Shown here: positions 49,616-58,300 of the stretch, one piece after another | Numbering within the stretch: the first letter of the stretch is position 1 | Layout: the number at the start of each line of letters is the position of its first letter | NCBI GenBank assembly: GCA_016281335.1 | Contig: JAEEIK010000097.1 | Coordinates: 16,736-80,735, forward strand | Source: Lachnospiraceae bacterium | GTDB lineage: Bacteria > Bacillota > Clostridia > Lachnospirales > Lachnospiraceae | Length of the DNA stretch: 64,000 bases | Reading direction: 5' to 3' | Notes under the pieces: generated by a model | Seen by the model: only the letters and a program-made list of their open reading frames with translations | What the model was told of the DNA's origin: nothing | The model's database searches: none | Translations under genes and position numbers: made by a program

Positions 49616-50491
49616 TTATTCTTCTGCTACATCCTTATACATGAATACATCCAGTTCCAGTGTAAGTATACGCTCGGATAACACTTCAATATCACCTTCT
49701 GCATCATGGCCGCTGATCAGGCTGATATTACTCTCAGCATCTTCCGCTGCCGCTTCCTCGGTAACTGTTTCTTCAGCTGCCGGCTCGTTTTCTTCTTCAG
49801 CCTCTCCTGTGAGCAGCGGCATTTCCTCATCCTCTTCCCTTGCTAAAGACGTTGATTCGTTCCAGCGATATCCGGTGATAAGTATCTTCTTTTCATAAGC
49901 TTCCATATCATCAATGAACTTATGAAGTTCATCAAGATCCCCGCCTATACGGAGTACCAGATGCGCTTTATAAACCACATCGTTAAAGTTCTCTTCGGTC
50001 TCTTCCTCGGTCTGTGTATTCGATGCTTCGCGTTCAAGTGCTGCTAAAGCTCCCAGCTCCTCTTCTTCCTCTTCTTCGGAAGAGCTTGAATAATAAGGAT
50101 CTGTTGCCATCAGCGAATAAGCGTACGGTGCCAGCGAGGTGGGTATATTTTCAAGGGATATATCCAGATCATATGCGAAGAGCCCTCTCTCAAGCACCAT
50201 CCCGGTAAACATCTTATCTATCTCATCACTGTTCATATAAGGCAGATACTGTTCACTCATCTTATCTACTTCTGCCTCATACTCTTCGGTCCGGTCCTGA
50301 AGAACAGGGATCTGAGCCACCTTGAGATCGTTGAGTTCCTTTATCTCTTCCTGTTCCGTTATACCTTCATTGGCCTCTATCAGTGCCTGTATGGCAGGCC
50401 TTATGCCCCAGTAACCGATGGAAACTACTATGACTATGATAGCCAGCATTACGATAAGCTTTTTATCTCTTTCGGTCATTGCCATCTGCAT
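49616..50491 (-). CDS. PilO-like pilus assembly protein
   Basis: 291 residues. A short cytoplasmic start, one transmembrane helix (about 12-32), then a coiled-coil stretch with Glu-rich sequence (40-85). Two ferredoxin-like-fold segments follow, split by a long acidic insert (Ser/Glu-rich, about 135-165) and another acidic linker near 225-255. Place between the PilM-PilN fusion and PilB, size and topology match PilO/GspM; direct sequence similarity is weak. GGGGGG ribosome binding site nine bases before the ATG; start two bases from the upstream stop. Confidence 0.75.
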   Translation of the reverse strand: MQMAMTERDKKLIVMLAIIVIVVSIGYWGIRPAIQALIEANEGITEQEEIKELNDLKVAQIPVLQDRTEEYEAEVDKMSEQYLPYMNSDEIDKMFTGMVLERGLFAYDLDISLENIPTSLAPYAYSLMATDPYYSSSSEEEEEEELGALAALEREASNTQTEEETEENFNDVVYKAHLVLRIGGDLDELHKFIDDMEAYEKKILITGYRWNESTSLAREEDEEMPLLTGEAEEENEPAAEETVTEEAAAEDAESNISLISGHDAEGDIEVLSERILTLELDVFMYKDVAEE

Positions 50492-50492
50492 C

Positions 50493-51959
50493 TTAGTGTT
50501 CCCCCCTTCCTACGTTTTCTCTCATGACGCATGATACATGCACATCCCATATACCGTCGCTCTCATCATAGCTGTAACCGGTATATTCCACTTTCATAAA
50601 GGCTTCCGATTTCATGAGGTCTGCGATGAAACGGTTGACATCTTCAACCTCTCTTGCCGATACGGTAAAATTGGTCTGTCCCGCATCCGCATCGAAGCTC
50701 TGTACCTCTATCTCGACATAGCCCTTTGCTGTCTTTTCCAGTTCCTTATATATAGGAGTAGTGAGAGCCGGATAGGTCAGGAAAGCCTCTTCCATTCTCT
50801 TAAGGGTATTCCGACGGTTTTCGGCTGTAACGACCTCCTGGGAATAATACTCATAATCCATCAGCTGCACCATCATAGCCGGACTCTCATTATATTCCCT
50901 CAGGGCTTCAAGCTTCTTTTGGGCATCATATTTAAATTTCAGAGAAACTATAAGACCTGCGAGCATCAGAATAAATACCGCAAGTACCAGTACAACCCTG
51001 AACTTTGTTACATTGTCGCGCCTTTCAGCAGGCTTTTCATAACTCTTTAAGAGATTGTTGTTCTCCTCCCTGCCCATAAGTCCGCAGACAGCCATCAGTA
51101 CGCTCTGTATATCAGTTCCGGGAGGAAGGCCCCTTCCGAGTCCTGTATCAAAGGTATCGATCACCGTTCCGCCGGCATTTTCATTGAGTCTTCCGATATA
51201 GTACTCGGCATTGCTCTTTTCCATACCGCCGACATAGATAGACTCTATCGGAGCGGTCACCTGGCTTGCTTTCATGAACTGGCCGATCTGGTCTATTGTC
51301 CTGGAACATTCTTCGAAGTATTCTGCTGTTCCCACATTCTGGAAACAGCGCTGGGAATTGAAATAATAGAACTGGCCTTCTACCCATACCACACTGGATA
51401 AAAGGTTACCGTCAGCCACCTGTACCACAAAGGTACGTCTGATCTGTGCTGCGGTCATTTCGACAAGTTTGATCAGCACCCCTTCTGAACTGTATATACC
51501 TTTGAGCTTTATACCGGCTTCCTTAAATATATCGATATAATCTCCGAGAAAGGCCTTTGTGACATTCTCGGCATAGATGCGTGTTACATTTGCTTCTTTA
51601 GAACCCTTCAGCGGAGTATATGCGCAGACCACATCATTTACGTCACGATCCATGTCGGCAAATTCGCGGGCGATATACTCTAAGGTCTTATCCTTTTTCA
51701 TCTCCGGCAGATCTATCTGTTTACCGGCTATCTTACTGGAATTGACGACCAGACTCACATCGTTGGTGGGCAGCTTGTTTCCTATGAAAAAGCTTTTCAC
51801 AAAAGGAATGAAGTTATCGGGATCCATTACGGTTCCGTTTATCACGCTTCCTTCCGGTGTGGGTACCACATAGCATTTCTTGATCTTTGCTTTTCTTCCG
51901 GTCCCGCTTCCGCAGACCACCTGCATCTCCGTTCCGGAAATATAAATTATCACACTCAA
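50493..51959 (-). CDS. PilM-PilN fusion (GspL-like) pilus assembly protein
   Basis: 488 residues. The first 300 form an actin-like PilM domain (SVIIYISGTEMQVVCG start, a second half with FVVQVADGNLLSSVVWVEG, and IYVGGMEKS). A transmembrane helix at about 320-342 and an extracellular PilN-like part (345-485) follow. PilM and PilN are usually separate genes in type IV pilus systems, whereas GspL of type II secretion has this joined form. It links the cytoplasmic ATPase to the outer parts of the machine. Confidence 0.82.
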   Translation of the reverse strand: MSVIIYISGTEMQVVCGSGTGRKAKIKKCYVVPTPEGSVINGTVMDPDNFIPFVKSFFIGNKLPTNDVSLVVNSSKIAGKQIDLPEMKKDKTLEYIAREFADMDRDVNDVVCAYTPLKGSKEANVTRIYAENVTKAFLGDYIDIFKEAGIKLKGIYSSEGVLIKLVEMTAAQIRRTFVVQVADGNLLSSVVWVEGQFYYFNSQRCFQNVGTAEYFEECSRTIDQIGQFMKASQVTAPIESIYVGGMEKSNAEYYIGRLNENAGGTVIDTFDTGLGRGLPPGTDIQSVLMAVCGLMGREENNNLLKSYEKPAERRDNVTKFRVVLVLAVFILMLAGLIVSLKFKYDAQKKLEALREYNESPAMMVQLMDYEYYSQEVVTAENRRNTLKRMEEAFLTYPALTTPIYKELEKTAKGYVEIEVQSFDADAGQTNFTVSAREVEDVNRFIADLMKSEAFMKVEYTGYSYDESDGIWDVHVSCVMRENVGRGEH

Positions 51960-51980
51960 GTCTTTATCTCCTCCCTCTGC

Positions 51981-53183
51981 TTAGCCCTTTCCCTGCGCTA
52001 TCGTCTGATAAGAACCATATATAGGCGTAATAACCGCAATCATGATAAATCCTACTATCACGGCCATAATAACTATCATCATAGGCTCAAGCATAGTCAC
52101 CATCTTCTGTGTGGCTATCTCTGAATCATAGTCCATCTGATCGGCTATAGATACAAGCATGGTATTTAACGAGCCCGTCTCTTCACCTACCATTATGGTA
52201 CTTGTCAGCTTCTTTGTAAAACCGTCAACTCTGCTTATTGCGGCATTCAGGGTTTCACCTGCGCTGATGGATGCGATCACATCATCAAACTGTTTCTCTA
52301 TATAACTGTTGCCGATGGTTGATCTGGCTATAGACAGACAGTTAAGTATAGGCATACCGGCTGAATAGAGACTTGCGAGTGTCCTTGCAAAACGCGCCGT
52401 ATATACGACTTTACGCAGTTTACCCATAACAGGAAGATGTACTTCCATCTTATCCTTCCATACATGCACTGCAGGTATGGAAAAGACTATCTTAAGTATA
52501 AGGAAGATTACTGCTCCCGCAAACAATACCAGATACCATTTCTTACCGACAAAAGAACTGACACCAAGAAGCACCTTGGTAGCCCAGGGCAGTTCACCCA
52601 TGCCGTCAAAAAGCGGCTTAAACTGGGGTATTACAAAACCTACTATAACAGCTACCACGCCGATGATCATCACTGTCAGTATCTTAGGATAAGTCATGGC
52701 GCTCTTGATCTTCTGGTTGAGCCTGTATTCCTTGGCATAATAATCAGCCATCTGAGCCATGGTCTCTTCCATGCCGCCGGAACTCTCGGCGCTTCTTATC
52801 ATGCTTATAAAGAGCGAAGGGAAGGTATCTCCCTGCTCGTTCATTGCAGCTGAAAGCGGACGTCCCTGTTTAACTATCTTTAAGAGATCACGATAAATAA
52901 CTCTCTCTTTCTCGGGAGTTGCCTCATCTTCCGCAACTATATCGATAGCTCTTACCATAGTCACACCGGCTGCCATCAGCTTACTCATGTTCAGCGCATA
53001 GTCTGCAAGATGATCGCTGCGCAGTCTCTTCGCTCTTTTCTTGTTGTCCACAAGAGTAAACTCTGTCAGGAACTTATTATCAGCCCTCAGCTTCTCCTGA
53101 AGTTCCTGCTCATTGGCGGCATTCATCGCCCCACGGTATTTCTTTTTGTTTTTGTCTATGGCTTTGTATTTGTATACCGGCAT
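51981..53183 (-). CDS. pilC: Inner-membrane platform protein PilC (GspF)
   Basis: 400 residues, two GspF domains each with transmembrane helices (about 165-190, 210-240 and 370-395). Blocks visible: YKYKAIDKNKKKYRGAMNA start, FPSLFISMIRSAESSGGMEETMAQMADYY, and G-PILNCLSIARSTIGN. It forms the membrane platform on which pilins are assembled. Same operon as the other pilus genes; the next gene starts after 21 bases. Confidence 0.95.
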   Translation of the reverse strand: MPVYKYKAIDKNKKKYRGAMNAANEQELQEKLRADNKFLTEFTLVDNKKRAKRLRSDHLADYALNMSKLMAAGVTMVRAIDIVAEDEATPEKERVIYRDLLKIVKQGRPLSAAMNEQGDTFPSLFISMIRSAESSGGMEETMAQMADYYAKEYRLNQKIKSAMTYPKILTVMIIGVVAVIVGFVIPQFKPLFDGMGELPWATKVLLGVSSFVGKKWYLVLFAGAVIFLILKIVFSIPAVHVWKDKMEVHLPVMGKLRKVVYTARFARTLASLYSAGMPILNCLSIARSTIGNSYIEKQFDDVIASISAGETLNAAISRVDGFTKKLTSTIMVGEETGSLNTMLVSIADQMDYDSEIATQKMVTMLEPMMIVIMAVIVGFIMIAVITPIYGSYQTIAQGKG

Positions 53184-53213
53184 GTATCAATACCTTCCTT
53201 AAATAATCATTCC

Positions 53214-53645
53214 CTACAGATTCTCAATCTCCACTATCAGTTCGAGCTTCCAGTTCTTTGTCCTGCTCCTATTATATGTCACAAGGAATTTTTTTTCACG
53301 ATAACTCATCTTATTTACCGTATTGGTTTCGGCATCATAATCGAGTATACGTATCTCGCCATCACTGCCGCTTAATTTCTTTACTTCTTTAAGTACTCCT
53401 TCGACAAAACCGTCCCGACTGTATTCGGTAAATATCGGCGTACCGTTTCCTCTATGCTCTATTCCGACGGCTTCGATCGCAAATAGCGCGTTCTTAGCAT
53501 TTCTCAGTGCAAAACGACTCTCTGCTTTAAGCGCCGCAAACACGAAAAACACCCCGATCACAACTGCCAGGATCAGTATAGTGATCAGCGATCTTTTTAA
53601 AAAATATAAATTTGCGCTTCTGACTTCTTTTGCTTCAGTCTCCAT
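53214..53645 (-). CDS. Small single-span membrane protein in pilus operon
   Basis: 143 residues from the ATG at 53645. A longer frame to 53720 would overlap the preceding gene, and the ribosome binding site is weak either way. One transmembrane helix (about 20-42) and an extracellular domain with YNRSRTKNWKLELIVEIENL at the end. It lacks a prepilin cleavage site, unlike its four neighbours upstream. Possible role as an accessory assembly protein; the family is unknown to me. Confidence 0.72.
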   Translation of the reverse strand: METEAKEVRSANLYFLKRSLITILILAVVIGVFFVFAALKAESRFALRNAKNALFAIEAVGIEHRGNGTPIFTEYSRDGFVEGVLKEVKKLSGSDGEIRILDYDAETNTVNKMSYREKKFLVTYNRSRTKNWKLELIVEIENL

Positions 53646-53673
53646 ATACCCGTCTCTGTGTTCAAAAGCTTTT

Positions 53674-54246
53674 TTATTTTGCAGCGGCATCCATGCAATT
53701 GATATAGCGCACGGCTTCATAGGTGCCGGTTTTGGGATTGTTCAGCTTCAATACAAGCTTATATGTCCCCGGTCTGTAATCGGTCTTTCTTATATATACC
53801 AGAGAAGGATCGGGAACATCCGGTTCAACTGTGAGAATCTGCATACTTGTTATAATATATCCCCGGTAAAGACTTTCGTCAAATCTCCAGTGTTCGTCCT
53901 TAAACTTCCCATAGACCAGATCGAGATAACCGTTAGCGTCAACGCCTATAGATACCTTTCGCCCTTCATTATCACTGAAGTCTATCCTCTTGTTTTCATA
54001 TATCGTGATATCTTCATCCGCGTCGGCTTTCTCCAGGACACCCTCTATATGATCTGCCAGCAGATCCGCCACTTCGCGTCCTGTAATACCTTTTTTTGAA
54101 TTAGAATATGTTTTCATAGCCGAAGCTATCATCTGACTGGCGGATACCATAAGGATTGAAAGCAACAGAAAACATATCAGCATCTCAACCATTGAGGTGC
54201 CCTTATTTTTCTTTATTGCATTTGTAAAAGCGGAAAGTATTTTCAT
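53674..54246 (-). CDS. PilW/GspJ-like minor pilin
   Basis: 190 residues. Leader of 16 residues, cleavage site KG-TSMVE with Glu5 (Thr instead of Phe at position 1), then a hydrophobic helix (LICFLLLSILMVSASQMIA). The globular part is beta-rich. Place next to PilV-like and GspK-like genes fits a minor pilin of the initiation (tip) complex. The gene starts three bases after the stop of the PilV-like gene. Confidence 0.82.
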   Translation of the reverse strand: MKILSAFTNAIKKNKGTSMVEMLICFLLLSILMVSASQMIASAMKTYSNSKKGITGREVADLLADHIEGVLEKADADEDITIYENKRIDFSDNEGRKVSIGVDANGYLDLVYGKFKDEHWRFDESLYRGYIITSMQILTVEPDVPDPSLVYIRKTDYRPGTYKLVLKLNNPKTGTYEAVRYINCMDAAAK

Positions 54247-54249
54247 CTT

Positions 54250-54606
54250 TTACTTTTCAAACCTCATCACACATACTTTGGGATCATCTGCAGGGTATTT
54301 CAGCATATATACTTTACTGTCACTGGTGATCTTTGAATATGTTGCGCTTTCCGTATCACTGAGATTCTTTAATACCACCCCGTCTTTTTTCACGACAAGA
54401 GTAAAGCCGCTGCTTGAATATCTTGCCAGCTTTTCATCCAGCTGCATGGATGCCTTGCGCTTGTCATCCGCTTCCAGACTCATGCGCGAAGCAAAATGAA
54501 TACAGGCAAGAAAAGACAGGCTCAGTATTATAAGGATGGTAAAGGCCGCAAGTGTCTCTACCATGGTCATTCCCTTATTCTTTTTTTTCTTAATACTTGT
54601 AGTCAT
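54250..54606 (-). CDS. PilV/GspI-like minor pilin
   Basis: 118 residues from the ATG at 54606, taken because only this start gives a short basic leader (KKKKNKG) before cleavage site G-MTMVE with Glu5. A longer reading would add residues without a start signal. Hydrophobic helix LAAFTILIILSLSFLACI, then a small globular domain. Start overlaps the end of the previous gene by 17 bases. Member of the probable tip complex together with its neighbours. Confidence 0.8.
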   Translation of the reverse strand: MTTSIKKKKNKGMTMVETLAAFTILIILSLSFLACIHFASRMSLEADDKRKASMQLDEKLARYSSSGFTLVVKKDGVVLKNLSDTESATYSKITSDSKVYMLKYPADDPKVCVMRFEK

Positions 54607-55330
54607 AGTTCCATACCCATTTATGATACCGATATATCTCATTCCCATCTCCGTCAGCAACCTTAGAATATATTTCCGAATCCCCGCAGGGATACTTGCT
54701 GCCGCCGAATTTATAAACATTTGTTATTCTGTAACTGTAATCTCCCATGGTACAGACGGTTTCCGCATAAAGTCGGCTTCCGTTTAAACAGTTTTTATAT
54801 TCGCCCGGCTGCCAGCTAAGTGTAAGATGTATAACAGGAAATTCTTCTCTTACCAGACTGATCGTATCGGCATCGCCGTTTAACTTTTCGTCATCAGGAT
54901 CAAGAGTAATTTCAAATTCTTTTTTTACAAGTTTTTCATCACCACCGGGGCTTTGGATCATTAAATCAACATTATAATCCTTATATTTCTCCGCATCAGA
55001 GCTGTTTAACATTTTTGGTGCTTCTTCAGCCTCATATTTCCATTTTTCCGTACAGAGATTATATCTGATATAATTCCATATTTCAGAGGCTTTTTCATCC
55101 TGCTCATCGTAGTCCACAAAACTTGCAGTGATCTCTTTTCTCAATTCCTCCGAGAAGCTCTGAGCCGCCTCCTTGCATTTCTGACTGTAAAGGCTGCCGT
55201 TCTCGCTTATATAGTATCTGTACGATATCTGCAGAACCGACAGGACAATAGTCATAAGAACCGTAACCACTATCAGCACGGTTATCATGGCAGAGCCTTT
55301 ATTCTGTTTATATATATCTTTTTTCTTCAT
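54590..55330 (-). CDS. PilX/GspK-like minor pilin lacking Glu5
   Basis: 246 residues. Leader KKKDIYKQNKG, then SAMIT: residue 5 is Thr instead of the near-universal Glu. GspK, the tip-capping pseudopilin of type II secretion, also lacks Glu5, so this may be the tip subunit (inference). Hydrophobic helix MITVLIVVTVLMTIVLSVL; large extracellular domain. ACGGAG ribosome binding site. Lies between the giant prepilin and the PilV-like gene. Confidence 0.8.
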   Translation of the reverse strand: MKKKDIYKQNKGSAMITVLIVVTVLMTIVLSVLQISYRYYISENGSLYSQKCKEAAQSFSEELRKEITASFVDYDEQDEKASEIWNYIRYNLCTEKWKYEAEEAPKMLNSSDAEKYKDYNVDLMIQSPGGDEKLVKKEFEITLDPDDEKLNGDADTISLVREEFPVIHLTLSWQPGEYKNCLNGSRLYAETVCTMGDYSYRITNVYKFGGSKYPCGDSEIYSKVADGDGNEIYRYHKWVWNYDYKY

Positions 55331-55344
55331 GATGCTCCGTTTGC

Positions 55345-58300
55345 TCAGTTATAATGGTGAGCCTCATCGCTTATATATGCCTCAAATGCTTCGTCCACGC
55401 TTCTCCAGTTGGAAGGGCTTGTTCCGTTTTTATAATCATCAAAGAAACAGGTCATGGCTTCGGGATCTATCTTCACCCTCATCCCTGTATCAAAGCCCTG
55501 GATATTATGATCAGCATCCTCATATACTGCATATAATGCAAATTTCGTATTATTTATCTTACTTGAATTAAGCGCATATACGCCTTCCGTTGTCACATCA
55601 GCAGGCATAGCTCCCTCCGGTACGGTTGTGCCGCTTTTCTTCTCTACGCAGTAATTGTTTCTTATAATACCGCCCGTTACTACAGAACCGAATTTTTCTC
55701 TACCCTTTACGCTTCCGTCAAAGCAGTTTGTGATCGAATAAGCCTCCGTCGCTGTTATACCGTGTCCTGCTTTAGGACAGTATACACGGCAGTTATCGAT
55801 GATCGTTGCTCCTCCTGCCTCATAAATGATGCCTGCGCTCTTCTCCGGTTCGCTGGAATTCTCTATTTCAGCCTGTATCCAGCAGTCTTTAATGGTTAGT
55901 TTGGAATTGCCTCCATCCAGCTTACAGCTGCCGACTATGCCGCCGACTATTGAGCCACTTCCGTAATCCGTGATCTTCACAACATTTTTATCATTGTATA
56001 TGATACTGCAGCCGTTTATCTTTACACCCTTAGTTCCTTTCAATACAACGCTTCCGGCTATGCCTCCCGAAACTTTTCCCTTAACGTTAACCTTATTTCC
56101 GAATATACAGCTTTCCAGGATCACATCACTGTTTTCGTCTTTAACGTCAGCTGAAACTATCCTTCCCACGATTCCGCCGGCAATACCGTCGGAAGCCTCT
56201 ATTCCGATGCTCGCATTATTCTGCTTAACATTAAACCCTTTAAGCACCATACCGCCTATCTGCTCGCCGATATAACCGCCGGCACAGTCTTTTGCTGTCA
56301 CGTAACTGCCTTCATCCAGCTTCATGTTCCTGTCATCATGAAGTTCTTTTATCGTACCCACGTTACGGCCGCATATACAGCCTGCGATGCTTCCGCTTGT
56401 TTCAACCTGAACATAAAGGATCTTGTAATCGCCGTCTTTTGCTTTATCGGGAGGATCAAGGATTATCTCTCCGTAGTTCTCTCCCGCTACACCGCCCACA
56501 ATATCACGTCCTGAGATCTTCGCTTTATACAGGTTTTTCATATTAACGCTGATGTTTCCGTTATTGATGCCGCACAGACCACCCAATCTGTCCACATTGG
56601 TATCCGTTGATGCGTAACAATTGTAAGCTGATGTGGTATTGGTGTTTGTAAAGGAAATGGTTCCGTTATTTATCTCGCATAGTCCTCCTCTGTAATCGCT
56701 CTCTGAAGAGTACGTACCTGCTCCGCGGCAATCTGTGATACTCGAAAGCGAATTATTCTTACCGATAAACTTGGAGGAATAAGCCAGGTTTACATCTTTA
56801 TAAACGATCTTACCCTCTGACTGATCATAAACTTTTAACTGCTTAACGATATGCGTGGCAGTGATGCTGCCGGCCCCCACATTACTGATGCCGGTATAAC
56901 CGCTGAAATTCAGTATGGTATTATCAGCATTACCGCCGACAAAGCCCGATGCATATACAAGATCTGTATCAAGCGGAGAAATGCTTTTTACATATACGCC
57001 TTTACCGCTATAAAGCACCTTACCCGTAGTAGTACCGAAATCCAGGGCAGATACCATATCGGTAACAGACTGGACGTCTCTGCCTTCGGACGGCATTATC
57101 AGCCATTCTGTCCCCAGTTCCGCTTTGATCCCGGCCATAGCGTTAAGTATTCCTTCAATATCTTCGGTGCTCTTGTCGGTCAGCGCATTATATCCGATAG
57201 CTCCTCCCGCATAAGCAGTAGCTTTCATTTCGAGATTCGGAAGATTGACCGTTGCCTTGGGATTTATATCGTTTCCGCCGGGATTTATGATGGATGCGCC
57301 CATCAAAGCACCCACGAAATAATTACCCTGAAGTTCGGTACATGAAGGCGAAAAGGCGGTTGCTATGAAATTTCCTCCGCTTGCACAGCCTGCAATGCCG
57401 CCGACAAAACTTCCGTAAGCAATTACCGGCCCGGTAAACTTGGTACCGCCGTCCATGCCTGAAGCTCCCTGTTTGAAATAGCCGCCGACACCTCCGACAA
57501 AGTTTTCGCCGTCAACCTTGCCCGCAGAACTGCCGTTTATCTTGTTGCCGTAATAACATCCGCAGGAAGCCCCCACATAGTTACGGCCCGATATCTGTGC
57601 AGCATCCTGATTAGTCGATGCATCGACCTGGCCGTAGCATTTTCCGCAGATACCGCCTACGTTATCATAAAGTGCAAATACACGTCCGCTGTTTTTAGAA
57701 TTATATGCTTTTTTGTTTCCGTCCTGAGTCTCTGTGATAGCTACATAACCTGCAGTTTCATCGGCTTTTGCGATGATCCCGGCTATACCACCTACATAAT
57801 CGTTACCGAAAACAAAAGATCCGTTATTTGATGTCTGTATTAATGAGCTGTTAAAGCCGGCTATACCGCCCACAAATCTGTCACCCATGACAATACCGCC
57901 GGTAACCGCTTCACAATTTGTGACAGTGGATGCAAGCGCCGCTCCGGCTATACCGCCGACATACCAGCCGCTGGCGTATTTCTTGAGTTCCGTAAGCTTT
58001 GCAGAATCATATGTAGCAAGATCATGATGTTCAAGATCTTTCAGTTCATTAAAAGCGTCGTATATTGTTTTATCAAAACCGCTTTCATACAGAGGTTTTG
58101 AATTACAGTATTCTATCTTCGTGTTGTTTGTATTACCGCTGAAATACCCTATGATACCGCCGATATAACGGACTTTCATTTTTTCGGCAGCATCCAGACC
58201 ATAGGTGGATTTATTCCCGGCATACAGTCCGCGGATCTGGCCGCTGTTTTCACAGTAGCTGACTGTTATGCTGTTTACTTTTTTAAATGTATTCTCATAT

